Positions 8,005 to 16,491 of a stretch of 50,754 nucleotides of DNA are shown piece by piece. Each line of letters starts with the position of its first letter. The first letter of the stretch is position 1. Position numbers and translations under genes: made by a program. Origin of the DNA: Haloferax sp. Q22 (GTDB lineage Archaea; Halobacteriota; Halobacteria; Halobacteriales; Haloferacaceae); contig NZ_LOEP01000015.1 of the NCBI RefSeq assembly GCF_001482285.1, positions 1 through 50,754 of the forward strand, read 5' to 3'. The notes under the pieces were generated by a model, which searched no databases, had not been told where the DNA came from, and saw only the letters and a list, made by a program, of their open reading frames with translations.

Positions 8005-9348
8005 TTACGGTTCACAAACCGCCAGTAGCTGGCTATCGTCATTGTGGCCGGGGTTTGTCTGGATGTACGCCGTCTCCCCGACAACGACCGGCGGGCCAAT
8101 ACGCGCCCCGAGTTCCAGTTGCCAGCGGCGTGTTCCATCCGCCCGTGCGACGGCTGCAAGCTCCGTTCCTTGGCTGAGATACACCGTATCCCCCGCGACA
8201 GTCGGCGACAAGACAGCCCCGACATCGGACTCGTAGGTCCAGGTGCGACTGCCGTCACTCACGTCGAGTGCGTGCAACCGGCCAGTGTCGGCATCGGGGT
8301 CCCACTCGCCAACGTAGAGCGCCCCATCCGCGTATGCCGGCGGACTGAGCGTCTTCTTTGGGAGCGTCCAGTCCCACGTAACCTCACCCGAGGCGGCGTC
8401 AAGGGCGAACAGCCGCTCCGATCCCGACCACGGTGAATCGTCCATCCCTGCCGACACGTGCGGCTTCAGCGCCGCGACGAAGACGAGGTCGGCGCCAACG
8501 ACGACGTGCGCCTTGAGATACCACCCGTCGCCGACGTTCAACTCGGCGGTCCAGTCCCGATCGCCGGTCCGGCGGTTCACCGCATACACTTTTCGTGTCG
8601 CCCGATAGCTGTCGTTCATATCGAACGTGAACACCCGATCGGCGGTGACCGCCGGCTTTGCCCAGTCGGTACGCCAGGTCGGTCCATTCTCTGTCTCGAC
8701 GACGTGTGGGCCGAGCGTCGCCGTCCAGTTGAGGTCTCCTGTCGTCACATCGCACACGATAATCCCTCGATTTGACCCAATATAGACGGAGTCACCGTGG
8801 ACAGTCGGACTGATCGGCGGATGCTCGCCGCTGGAGGCCGTAATCCCTTCCTCCTGTACCCACACCTGGTCGCCGCTGGCGGTGTCCAACGCGTGCAGAC
8901 GGACGACGTTCCCTTCTGCACGCGTAATGACGAGCAATCGGTCGTCGTGGAGGGCTGGCGCCCACCGCGTCGGCGGCAACTCCGAGGTGGACCACTGCTG
9001 TGTCCCGTCCTCAGATGCGAGTGCAAACGCGGTGCCGTCTGTCCACCCCTCGGTGCAGTAGAGCGCGTCGTCGACGACGGGTGGATAGACGGGCCGGTCA
9101 CCGAGGCTCTGCCACGCGATCGTCGCGTCGTCTCGTGGACCACGGGCGTCCGGTATGTGGCGCGTGTGCTGGCTATCGTAGCCGATCTGTGGCCAGGTGC
9201 CTGCCGGAATCGTATCGTTCGTGGCGGTCTCTCCTTCGGTCGTGTTACTGGATCCACGACGTGGGGCGGACAGACAGCCGGCGAGTGCTAGGACACCGCC
9301 ACCAGTTACCATTTGTTGGAGGAGTTGTCGACGCGTCAGCGGGGCCAT
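8005..9348 (-). CDS. PQQ-type beta-propeller lipoprotein, Tat-exported
   Basis: 447-residue exported protein. The N-terminus has a twin-arginine motif (TRRQLL, R6-R7), a hydrophobic stretch and a lipobox LAGC with Cys25, so it is predicted to be carried folded across the membrane and lipid-anchored. The mature part contains repeated blades of the PQQ-enzyme type (LFALDAASGEVTW, LHALDTASGDQVW, VYAVNRRTGDRDW, LHALDVSDGSRTW), giving a beta-propeller. No clear catalytic PQQ-dehydrogenase residues are seen, so a binding or scaffold role outside the cell is as likely as an enzyme. It is read leftward as a single gene. Confidence 0.85.
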   Translation of the reverse strand: MAPLTRRQLLQQMVTGGGVLALAGCLSAPRRGSSNTTEGETATNDTIPAGTWPQIGYDSQHTRHIPDARGPRDDATIAWQSLGDRPVYPPVVDDALYCTEGWTDGTAFALASEDGTQQWSTSELPPTRWAPALHDDRLLVITRAEGNVVRLHALDTASGDQVWVQEEGITASSGEHPPISPTVHGDSVYIGSNRGIIVCDVTTGDLNWTATLGPHVVETENGPTWRTDWAKPAVTADRVFTFDMNDSYRATRKVYAVNRRTGDRDWTAELNVGDGWYLKAHVVVGADLVFVAALKPHVSAGMDDSPWSGSERLFALDAASGEVTWDWTLPKKTLSPPAYADGALYVGEWDPDADTGRLHALDVSDGSRTWTYESDVGAVLSPTVAGDTVYLSQGTELAAVARADGTRRWQLELGARIGPPVVVGETAYIQTNPGHNDDSQLLAVCEP

Positions 9349-9553
9349 ATGCCTAGCGTCGGTATCACGTCAGCAACCTTGCCCGCTGGAGTCGTCAATG
9401 AGGGACTCGCAGTCGCGATGTCTCCGAGTGCCTTCTCATAGTCCACGTGTCCGCGGCTCGTCTCGGTGGGGGTCCTTCGCAGGGTTCCGACATCGCCAGT
9501 CACCTAGCCCCATTTTTACGGGTCGCTACCCTACTGCTCGGCCAAGGTCCAGT

Positions 9554-9802
9554 ATGTCCCACTCCGGTTCACACAGCCCAGATAGCTCGGCGACGCTTCT
9601 CGTGGAGATTGTCGAGACGCTAGAGGCGTGCGGGCTGCCCTGGGATTCGTATCAGCTCCACGACGTCGTCGACGTAGAGGCACTCGAACAGGTACTGGCT
9701 CATTCTGACGGGGATATCGAGGTCCACGTGACGATCGAGGGGATTCGTCTTGCCGTGACCCCATCAGACGTCACCGTGCTTCTCGATGATTCCACCGAGT
9801 AA
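9554..9802 (+). CDS. HalOD1 output-domain protein
   Basis: 82-residue protein matching the pattern of the haloarchaeal output domain HalOD1: LLVEIVETLEACGLPWDSYQLHDVVDVEALEQVL followed by a beta hairpin IEVHVTIEGIRLAVTPSDVTVLL. The domain usually ends two-component or sensor proteins and is proposed to be a signalling output; free-standing copies are frequent. The frame opens upstream at 9197, but the ATG at 9554 gives exactly one domain and avoids overlap with the propeller gene. The histidine kinase next downstream makes a shared signalling role plausible. Confidence 0.82.
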   Translation: MSHSGSHSPDSSATLLVEIVETLEACGLPWDSYQLHDVVDVEALEQVLAHSDGDIEVHVTIEGIRLAVTPSDVTVLLDDSTE

Positions 9803-9837
9803 TTGTGAATACCAGTCCGTGCTGGAGAGTGGAGTGA

Positions 9838-9950
9838 CGAAAGCCCACGGCCGCTCGGCATCCCGCGACCCACTCTGCGCTCCTCGTGCCTGTGGTGCTG
9901 GCGGGGTCGGGGGACGACCGAGACGGCCGCGCCCTTTCTGAGTCCACCAG
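9838..9950. repeat. GC-rich dispersed repeat, family A, copy 2
   Basis: The shorter copy of the element at 7678-7874, with the same left end (CGAAAGCCCACGGCCGCTCG) and right end (GGGGGACGACCGAGACGGCC then CGCCCTTTCTGAG) and a reduced interior. Nothing else is seen between 9803 and 10060. Confidence 0.65.
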
Positions 9951-10096
9951 GGCAGTAGCTGATTCGTCGAGCGACGCGTCAGCTAGATACCTGTTACGTC
10001 ACGGGCCGTCTCGCTCGTTGCAGCTATCTGACGAGAGTTCGGGAGAGTCGAGAGTTTCAAACCAAAATTTATCCGATGTGGGCTACAGGAAGCGGT

Positions 10097-11143
10097 ATGA
10101 GCACTGAATCGCTGGGGAAGCGTCGTGATTTTCGGTCGCTATTTGATGAACTCGACGGCGTGGCACTCTGGACCACGTCCGAGCCCGGGGAATTCGAGTA
10201 CATCAGTGCTGGCTTCGAAGAAATCTGGGGGATTCCACCCGAGGAAATCAAAGACGACATCAATAATCTAATCGAGACGATCCATCCCGACGACCGAGAG
10301 CGTGTTCGCGCAAACATCGAGGAATCAACCCGCGAACTCCGTGATACGGAGTATGAGGGACGCATCGTTCGCCCGGATGGTTCGGTCCGATGGACGCTCA
10401 ACCGGCAAGTCATCCTCCGGGATGAAGCCGGGGATGTCTCGGAGATCGTCGGCATTTCCACCGATATTACGGAGCAAAAACGCCGCGAGCAAGAGTTGGA
10501 ACTGTTGAATCAGATCGTTTGGCACGATATCCGCAACGATATGGCGGTCGTGCTCGGCTGGGCGGAAATGCTCGACGACCACGTCGACGACGAGGGTCGC
10601 GACTACCTGCAGAAGATCCTTGCCAGCGGGGAACACGTCGTTGAACTGACCGAGGTCGCACGTGAGTACGTGGAAACGGTCGTCTCGGATGAAGCGGTCA
10701 CCGTCGAACCCGTGCCACTGCGTTCGGTCCTGGAAACCGAACTGTCGCTTCGCGAGGAGTCCTTCCCGGAGGCAGAATTCGTCTTGAAGGACTCTCCACC
10801 CGACGTGGAGGTCGCTGCCAACAGTATGCTCAGTTCGGTCTTCCGGAACCTCCTCAACAACGCTGTCCAACACAACGACGCGGAGACCCCTCGGATCGAG
10901 GTTTCGTGTACGGTCCGCGACGACGAGGTCGAGGTTCGCATCGCCGACAACGGGCCGGGAATCCCGGACGATCACAAAGATACCGTGTTCGGCAAAGGAG
11001 AGCGGGGGCTCGGAAGTCCCGGGACGGGAATCGGGCTCCATCTCGTTGACACGCTCGTCACCGAATACGGGGGCGAGATCCGGGTGGAAGACAACGAGCC
11101 GACAGGCGCTGTCTTCGTTGTCCGGCTCCCACTCGCAGCGTAA
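10097..11143 (+). CDS. PAS-domain sensor histidine kinase (soluble)
   Basis: 348-residue kinase. Residues about 12-125 form a PAS domain (LDELDGVALWTTS...GIPPEE...GSVRWTLNRQVILRDEAG...IVGISTDITE). The dimerisation/phosphoacceptor segment follows with VWHDIRND (His143), then an HATPase domain with an N-box FRNLLNNAVQHND, a G1 box DNGPGI and a G2 box GTGIGL. There is no membrane segment or receiver domain, so it probably senses a cytoplasmic signal through PAS. The start at 10097 (seven codons inside the longest frame) is supported by an AAAATTTAT box about 28 nt upstream. No response regulator lies nearby; the HalOD1 gene upstream is a possible partner. Confidence 0.9.
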   Translation: MSTESLGKRRDFRSLFDELDGVALWTTSEPGEFEYISAGFEEIWGIPPEEIKDDINNLIETIHPDDRERVRANIEESTRELRDTEYEGRIVRPDGSVRWTLNRQVILRDEAGDVSEIVGISTDITEQKRREQELELLNQIVWHDIRNDMAVVLGWAEMLDDHVDDEGRDYLQKILASGEHVVELTEVAREYVETVVSDEAVTVEPVPLRSVLETELSLREESFPEAEFVLKDSPPDVEVAANSMLSSVFRNLLNNAVQHNDAETPRIEVSCTVRDDEVEVRIADNGPGIPDDHKDTVFGKGERGLGSPGTGIGLHLVDTLVTEYGGEIRVEDNEPTGAVFVVRLPLAA

Positions 11144-11356
11144 CTCTACCTCCCTGACACAATCGGTCCGGCGGATTGTTCGTGGAGACGACTGAACAAG
11201 CGGCTGCGACAGCTCGTGTCAGTGCCGGCGGCGGCGCGGGATGATCGGGATTTGCTGCCGCTATCCGTTGTATCGGCTGTAGCGCTCACGGACACACAGG
11301 ATATCGGCTCTATTGAAATTCTCAACGCCCACCATATTCTGCAGGAGGTCGGGTAG
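11144..11356 (+). other. in-frame open stretch after the kinase stop (possible gene remnant)
   Basis: After the kinase TAA the same frame stays open for 70 codons to a TAG at 11354-11356. Parts look coding, such as PLSVVSAVALTD and IEILNAHHILQEVG, but no start codon or family is evident. It could be a decayed gene tail or a chance open frame in GC-rich DNA. Confidence 0.2.
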
Positions 11357-11369
11357 CAGATCTGCCGCT

Positions 11370-11651
11370 CTATCCTTGTTCGGCTGGCTGATCGTCTTCA
11401 CTGGGAGTCCGCATCCACGCGATGCCGATTCCGACGAACATTATCACGGCAGCAATTGGTTCAATCCACGGGAGAAGCGATGACTCACCGGAAAGGAAAT
11501 TGTCATAAAACACGCCGATAGTCGCACCTCCGAGGAAGACAACCCAGCCAGCTGTCCGACCCATAGTCCAGTCCTCCGTTCGTGCTTGATAGAGTACGAG
11601 AAGCCACGCAAGCGCAAATAGTCCACTAACCAGAAGCGGTACCCAGTCCAT
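11370..11651 (-). CDS. small membrane protein, three predicted TM segments
   Basis: 93 residues starting MDWVPLLVSGLFALAWLLVL. Three hydrophobic segments are visible (about residues 4-20, 31-50 and 60-80), followed by a short acidic tail (TPSEDDQPAEQG). The frame extends to 11702, but the added N-terminus is charged and aromatic and the ATG at 11651 directly begins the first membrane span. No family is recognised. It is flanked by the kinase on one side and a lipoprotein gene on the other, with no evident operon. Confidence 0.65.
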   Translation of the reverse strand: MDWVPLLVSGLFALAWLLVLYQARTEDWTMGRTAGWVVFLGGATIGVFYDNFLSGESSLLPWIEPIAAVIMFVGIGIAWMRTPSEDDQPAEQG

Positions 11652-11740
11652 AGCCGCCGATACCGAGCGCAAAAAGAAAAAATCCGGGTGGAAAATTCGC
11701 ACACCCTCCTCACGGATGTTTCAGCTGATGAATTGCCTAG

Positions 11741-11755
11741 CTAATAGGATTTCAA
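11741..11755. repeat. 15-bp shared motif, copy 1
   Basis: CTAATAGGATTTCAA is identical to 16414-16428. Similarity continues weakly to the left (TTTCAG then TGA, TTG) for about 20 bp in both places. It may be the end of a vanished mobile element. Confidence 0.4.
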
Positions 11756-11899
11756 CAGAGCTAGTATATTCTCACGGGTCCGTCCCGCGCGTCCCTTGCC
11801 ACCTTTCGCATCGCATACTTACCGGTTCTATACGCGATTGGAATGCCATTCGCAGACTCGCATAGCCTGCTTGTAATTAGCCGTCAGTTCGGTATCTGT

Positions 11900-12658
11900 T
11901 CACGCGCAGGCATTTCGAATGCCCTCAGTGATTCTGACGACAGACACGTCAGATGGAGTGAGCCGGTAGACCACGTTCGTCTTCAGGCCGTCAACCGCTC
12001 CGCTGGATCCATCACAGCTGTATTCGTAGGAGTACGGCATTTTGACGCGAACGTACGAGCCGGCGTCACTCTGGTTAATCACGGTCGTTTCGATGGTCCC
12101 GTACACACCTGCAGAGCCGGTCGTGTTCGAGATGTTGGCGAGGCGAGCTTCAATCCGTTGTTGCTCCGCGCTAACTGCTCGGTCGACGGCTGACGGCTGA
12201 GTCTCTTGGGGGTTTTCACAAACCATATCGACCCCGTCAATGACCTCAATCAAGTCCGTTGCATTCGGAGAAACCTGATACCGGGCAATCGTGGTGAGTC
12301 CATCTACGGCGCCGCTCTTATTTCCACAGTAGTACTCATACGAGTACGACATTTTGACCCGGACTTCGATGCCTGAACTACTCTGATTGACAACGGTGGC
12401 GTTGGGTTCTCCGTAGATCCCAACGCTACTCCCAGAGATCGTGCTCGCGTTCCCAAGCATCTCCGTGACCCGGTTGGTTTCGGCGGTCAGTGCTCGCTGT
12501 TTCGCATCAGCTGGGGAAAACTGAGTGGGCTGGTCTGGTGTCGCTGACGCCGATGGTGTGGAGGAGGGTTCTGGTGGGGAACTACCGCCGAAGCCCGCAC
12601 AGCCGGCGAAAGCGACGATGAGAACCAGCAGTAGCGGGAGACCAATTCGTGACTCCAT
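11900..12658 (-). CDS. lipoprotein with internally duplicated domain
   Basis: 252-residue secreted lipoprotein: signal segment MESRIGLPLLLVLIVAFAGC with the lipobox cysteine at about residue 20, then a Ser/Pro-rich linker. The mature part holds two homologous copies of about 85 residues, each running from a helix (TNRVTEMLGNAST / QQRIEARLANISN) through VGIYG or AGVYG, TVVNQS or TVINQS, VRVKM(S/P)YSYEY, SGAVDGL and a closing beta strand. Each copy carries a conserved cysteine pair (YYCGN...MVCEN and YSCDG...NACA), possibly disulfides. No known function. The start at 12658 is chosen because it begins the signal peptide. Confidence 0.75.
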   Translation of the reverse strand: MESRIGLPLLLVLIVAFAGCAGFGGSSPPEPSSTPSASATPDQPTQFSPADAKQRALTAETNRVTEMLGNASTISGSSVGIYGEPNATVVNQSSSGIEVRVKMSYSYEYYCGNKSGAVDGLTTIARYQVSPNATDLIEVIDGVDMVCENPQETQPSAVDRAVSAEQQRIEARLANISNTTGSAGVYGTIETTVINQSDAGSYVRVKMPYSYEYSCDGSSGAVDGLKTNVVYRLTPSDVSVVRITEGIRNACA

Positions 12659-12826
12659 AGAACAACCTCGCAGCAGCGCTGGCATATGCTTTCTGAAGCC
12701 TCAAATGGATGGTTTGAGAGGAGCCGAAGGGAACTCCCCGGCACGCGACCCGAAATGTCAGGACTCAAGGTGAGTGCCAACTTCGGCAAGCAAGCACGCG
12801 GAGACAATCCAATTCCTGTGGATCAA

Positions 12827-12880
12827 GACGGCCCGCCCCGCTCGCCGCGTTCCGCCCTCCGCGTCGCTCGCGACCGACCA
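12827..12880. repeat. GC-rich dispersed repeat, family B, copy 2
   Basis: GACGGCCCGCCCCGCTCGCC and what follows nearly repeat 7923-7975, with only a few differences over about 53 bp. Confidence 0.6.
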
Positions 12881-13156
12881 TTCCGGGCATGCGGCGAGCA
12901 AGCTCGCCGTTCCGGGCTAAAGTGTATGTGCCCTCGGCGCCAGCGGGTATCCCCGTCGGTTGCGCCCCTCGCGGGCTTTCGCGTTCCAGCGCTTGGTGCC
13001 GCCTGCGCTGTCGCGCGCCACACCGCGGCGCGCGTTCGCGGCGACAGTCGCGCTGGACACGGACCCGCTGTCCGGGCCGGACACGAACGGGCATACTCCG
13101 CTGGCTGCTCGCTCCGGGCGGGTCGGCGCGCGGTGCTGGATGGTCGGCCGCCTCGG

Positions 13157-13211
13157 GCGCGCTCTCGCTCGCGCCCACAGGGCGCTCGCGAAGGCGCGAG
13201 CGAGAGCGCGC
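13157..13211. repeat. 19-bp perfect GC hairpin with 17-nt loop
   Basis: The arm 13157-13175 (GCGCGCTCTCGCTCGCGCC) is exactly complementary to 13193-13211, with 17 bases between. It lies about 90 bp upstream of the tfb start. It could fold in RNA or as a cruciform; no T run follows it. Confidence 0.8.
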
Positions 13212-13288
13212 AGACGAGTCTGTCGGGTTGTCGTCGAGGAAATCCGCGATGTAAGGGCATCGCGGTGTCGGGCGCGTGAGCGCCTTCA

Positions 13289-13302
13289 GGTGTTGTAACA
13301 CC
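13289..13302. promoter_or_regulatory. palindrome abutting the tfb start codon
   Basis: GGTGTTGTAACACC is a perfect 14-bp palindromic arrangement (6-bp arms, 2-bp centre) ending two bases before the ATG at 13304. In a leaderless gene this position covers the transcription start, so a bound protein could block initiation. The binder is unknown. Confidence 0.5.
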
Positions 13303-13303
13303 A

Positions 13304-14386
13304 ATGTCGAGTACCAACGCGAGCGAAAAGACGGTTTCGGACGAACAGTCTTCAACTACCACGCTGGACGGTCTCGAAGAGACAGTCGAGCGAGAGCCAG
13401 CGGCCCGGTCGGCGTGCCCGGATTGTGAGGGTCGAATCGTAACCAAAGATGAGGAGTCGTTCTGTGCGGACTGTGGCCTGGTCGTCGCGGCCGAGTGGGT
13501 TGATCGGAGCCCGACGCTGGCCGATCTGGGGAAAGTCGGAAACGCTGAGCAGAGCATCGAGACGGTGGACCCGCTGCGGACTGACAAGGGCCTGCACACG
13601 AAGATAACGAAGAGTACTGACGGACACGGCAATCCGCTCAGTAACGAACAGTGGCAGAAGTTCCAGCGCCTCCGGAAGTGGCACAAGCGCTACCAGTTCG
13701 GCGAGGGTCGCAAGCGGACGAAGCGGCTCAACGAGGGGCTGCGCGACATCGAGATGATCGGCGGCAACCTGGGCCTGCCGGGACACGTCGTCAAGACGGC
13801 GGCACAGTACCTGCGACGCGCCTCAGAAGCGCGGTTGGCCGGCGGGCGGATGGCCTGGGAGGCACTCGCGGGCGGTGCCGTCCTCCTTGCAGCGCGCGAG
13901 TCGCGGATCGAGCGCGAAGCGATCGACGTCGACGTGGCGACCTACACGAAGGCACCCCACGAGCGGGTGTGTGCCGCGGCGCGGAAGATTCGGTGTGAAC
14001 TCGGGGTCGACACTGTCCCCGTTACCCGACCGAACGCGGTGATGACGGTCGTGGACGCGCTCGATGACGACGCCATTCCGGCGAGTGCAGCCGTGCGGAC
14101 GTGGCGGCTGGCACACTACCTCATGAAGCTGGGCGATCACGAGCCGGTCGGGCCGGGGACGTCGCGGCTCACCATCGCGGCAGCAGCGGTCTACGGTGCC
14201 GATCGGTTGACGCCCAAGAAGCATCTCACTCAGGGGCAGGTCGCGGAGGCAACCAGCACGGTCGTGCCGACATCGACGAGCCGGATCAGTCGGTACAACT
14301 GCGAGCTCGTCGACGCCTACGAGGCCCGACACGAAACGAAAGACCCGGGTGTCATCCTCGACCAGGAGCCGGACACCCTGCACTGA
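13304..14386 (+). CDS. tfb: transcription initiation factor TFB paralogue
   Basis: 360-residue TFIIB-family factor that recruits RNA polymerase to TBP-bound promoters. The N-terminal zinc ribbon has CPDC (C38, C41) and CADC (C54, C57). A B-reader/linker-like segment follows (WVDRSPTLADLGK...). Two cyclin-like repeats come next, the first around KTAAQYLRRASEARLAGGRMAWEALAGGAVLLAARE and the second around ISRYNCELVDAY, preceded by GTSRLTIAAAAVYGADRL. It diverges from chromosomal housekeeping TFBs, as plasmid-borne haloarchaeal paralogues usually do. A divergent TBP on the same plasmid (41135-41683) could be its partner. The palindrome at its start suggests tight control. Confidence 0.9.
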   Translation: MSSTNASEKTVSDEQSSTTTLDGLEETVEREPAARSACPDCEGRIVTKDEESFCADCGLVVAAEWVDRSPTLADLGKVGNAEQSIETVDPLRTDKGLHTKITKSTDGHGNPLSNEQWQKFQRLRKWHKRYQFGEGRKRTKRLNEGLRDIEMIGGNLGLPGHVVKTAAQYLRRASEARLAGGRMAWEALAGGAVLLAARESRIEREAIDVDVATYTKAPHERVCAAARKIRCELGVDTVPVTRPNAVMTVVDALDDDAIPASAAVRTWRLAHYLMKLGDHEPVGPGTSRLTIAAAAVYGADRLTPKKHLTQGQVAEATSTVVPTSTSRISRYNCELVDAYEARHETKDPGVILDQEPDTLH

Positions 14387-14430
14387 GCGGGGCACTCCCC
14401 CGTTTTTATTGGCGACCACCGCCCGTGGAC

Positions 14431-14489
14431 GCCCCGCCTCCCCACCCACCGCTCCCGGCCTCCCTCCGGTCGGCCGGCAGCCACAACCT
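14431..14489. repeat. 59-bp dispersed repeat, family C, copy 1
   Basis: It begins GCCCCGCCTCCCCACCCACC and ends CCGGCAGCCACAACCT, and differs from 16914-16972 by one base. Its interior (CGGCCTCCCTCCGGTCGGCCGG) can fold on itself. It lies just after the tfb stop. Confidence 0.8.
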
Positions 14490-14574
14490 TGTTTTCACCA
14501 CTGTCACTCGTCGGTTGAGGGATAGCGGGTGAGCGCTGGTTTGTCGTTCCCAAGGGGGACGGAGCGAGTCACTG

Positions 14575-15201
14575 ATGTCACCAACCCCATCGTTTACGCT
14601 CGACGTTGAGACAGCAACCGCTTTTCGCGACTGGTTGTTCGAGACAGGTGTAGAGAACCACAACGACCCACAGATCGCGAATCCCCTCGCTGAACTCGCC
14701 GCTGCAATCGATGGCGAACTCCACGACAGCACGGAGTACGTCGCAATCAGCGCGTCGACGACAGCTTTCCCACCGACTGACCATTCTGCTGGTGTCGACG
14801 ATTCCGGGTCAACAACACACGAGGCGTCAGCGGACCCGACACGACCAACTGACGCTATCCCTGTCGACGACACTGACAGCGACCCTGCCCGACTCTACGA
14901 CAGTCTCCCTGACGACGTGTGGCACGGTTCACTCGACCAACCCGATCCAGGCCAAGCGGACCCGGAACCAGGACACAGCCAAGAGCCATCGTCGACAGCA
15001 GCGCCTCACACGCAAGGAAAAGATGGCCGAATACCGGTTCGATATCGGACCTCGTACGAGTGTTCGGTGTGTGGCAGCATCCGAGAGTTAGAGACCTCGC
15101 TGAAGGTCTGTGCGTTCGTCGACGATTGCGCTGGCTGTGGAGCCGTCGACGTCCGGTTCAGCGCGGTCGGCATCCCCGAGCCAGTCCAGGACTCGTCGTA
15201 A
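14575..15201 (+). CDS. hypothetical protein with C-terminal four-cysteine zinc motif
   Basis: 208 residues in three parts. An N-terminal helical domain (about 1-60, SFTLDVETATAFRDWLF) is followed by a long acidic, Thr/Asp/Pro-rich linker (about 60-150). A C-terminal probable zinc ribbon comes last, with Cys pairs YECSVCGS and DDCAGCG separated by about 20 residues. No family name can be given. The zinc ribbon suggests nucleic-acid or protein binding. The position 190 bp after tfb in the same direction allows, but does not prove, a role in transcription. Confidence 0.65.
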   Translation: MSPTPSFTLDVETATAFRDWLFETGVENHNDPQIANPLAELAAAIDGELHDSTEYVAISASTTAFPPTDHSAGVDDSGSTTHEASADPTRPTDAIPVDDTDSDPARLYDSLPDDVWHGSLDQPDPGQADPEPGHSQEPSSTAAPHTQGKDGRIPVRYRTSYECSVCGSIRELETSLKVCAFVDDCAGCGAVDVRFSAVGIPEPVQDSS

Positions 15202-15355
15202 TTCCGGCTGCATCGTTTCAAGCACCCGACCTTACCCGGTCGATTCTCAACCCAGGTGCCGCGCTTCCATTTCTCTACTCGTGTCGCTATCCACAAACTC
15301 TTACTTTGTAAGTTCGTAGAAAGTCTTATGGAGTCCAAATACATACGTAGCCTGT

Positions 15356-16174
15356 ATGAGTAAGGAAGAGCCAGAAATGGCGACGCTCAACGAGCGTGAT
15401 TACGAGGTTCTTCGGACGATGCGGGAGGGCAGGGTGAACCCCCTCCTAGTTCGCGAACGAACCGCATTAGACAAAGGGGACGTGAACACAGTTCTCGTCC
15501 GCCTCGGTCGAAGCGGGTACATCGAGCAGATCACACGTGGACTCTACGAAATCACCGACAAGGGTCGGGCGGAGCTCCGAGCGGTACGACAAAAACGGGA
15601 GTCCTGGATCTTCCATGATGAGGTGACCGAATCGGACCTCGAGAGCTTCCCCGAACAAGCCGGCAAACTCGACCAGGAGAATGAGTACTACGCGTGGCTT
15701 TTGCTGGGCGTGACGGACGATGGCCGGGCGTACTATTTCGACAAGGTTGAGGAGGAGATCGTGGAGGTAGTCTCGGACGATGACGAGCTGGTAGAAGTGG
15801 AGTCACTCGCGCTTGAGGAGGTTACTCATGGCGAATCGTTCGCCGATCGGATGATGAACTACATGCTCGTCCAGAAGGATCAGCGCGAGTGGGATCGTTG
15901 GTCCCGATACTCGCTTGCCCTTTCGTTCGCTCACGAGATGGGCGGGGTGGCTCGAAACTTCCTGACGAACGAGGAACGAATCGGGTACTCATTCAGAGTC
16001 GTTTTCGACCTTGACTTCTTCGCCGTCATGGCCTTCTTGGGACTCGGCTCAGCAACGACCGACGAGTTCAGTCGCGCCGCACTGGACAAGATGGAGAATA
16101 GCCAAGAACTCCGGGAGTGGATTGATGACTTCGGACTCCCTCGGGAAGCCGAAGAGAAGGAATCAATTAGATAA
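15356..16174 (+). CDS. winged-helix protein, haloviral-repressor-like
   Basis: 272 residues. The first 75 form a winged helix of the kind seen in PhiH1-repressor-like haloarchaeal regulators (LNERDYEVLRTMREGRVNPLLVRERTALDKGDVNTVLVRLGRSGYIEQI...GLYEITDKGRAEL). The rest is acidic and helical with no recognised domain, and ends in a charged tail. The start at 15356 (MSKEEPEM) is used; the ATG at 15377 would also keep the whole helix-turn-helix. A weak TATA-like stretch (about 15325-15342) precedes it. It probably binds DNA as a repressor; its target is unknown. Confidence 0.7.
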   Translation: MSKEEPEMATLNERDYEVLRTMREGRVNPLLVRERTALDKGDVNTVLVRLGRSGYIEQITRGLYEITDKGRAELRAVRQKRESWIFHDEVTESDLESFPEQAGKLDQENEYYAWLLLGVTDDGRAYYFDKVEEEIVEVVSDDDELVEVESLALEEVTHGESFADRMMNYMLVQKDQREWDRWSRYSLALSFAHEMGGVARNFLTNEERIGYSFRVVFDLDFFAVMAFLGLGSATTDEFSRAALDKMENSQELREWIDDFGLPREAEEKESIR

Positions 16175-16491
16175 ATATATTTATAATTTGACTATATGAG
16201 CTCCCGTGCTGTCGTGTTTCGAGTTGATAATACACCGGAGAGACTGATGTTTCGGTCTCGAGTTTCAACCCGTGCTGACACCGTCGCGCCCGTTTGCGGG
16301 ACTTGCGCCTTGTATCTTGCACGGTAGCGAGAACACCATCTGAAACTGGTAGGAAGCTCAGCGGTCAGTTCGCATACCTACCTAATGGCTTTTTCAGTGA
16401 CGAGGTTGTCGAACTAATAGGATTTCAAGGGCCTGTGTTAGTGGATTTTAATTGACTGTGACACGAAGCACTAGGCACCTGAGAACCGACG
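16175..16491. other. intergenic region without a gene
   Basis: It begins with an AT-rich run after the stop of the repressor-like gene (about 16172-16195), as expected for an archaeal T-rich or A-rich termination region. It also contains the second copy of the 15-bp motif. No coding frame or RNA gene is seen. Confidence 0.5.
16414..16428. repeat. 15-bp shared motif, copy 2
   Basis: Identical to 11741-11755 (CTAATAGGATTTCAA), with weaker matching sequence on its left side. Confidence 0.4.

Larger units (their letters stand above)
12659..13303. other. gene-free GC-rich region upstream of tfb
   Basis: About 645 bp with no convincing coding frame. The long frames here translate to Arg/Ser/Pro-rich strings typical of non-coding GC-rich haloarchaeal DNA. 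It contains repeat B copy 2, several inverted GC-rich arms, a 19-bp perfect hairpin at 13157-13211 and a palindrome touching the tfb start. Confidence 0.6.

Noticed and set aside
12686-13279. 197-codon frame upstream of tfb
   Set aside because: Composed of GC-rich dispersed repeats; Arg/Ala/Ser-rich translation without a domain.
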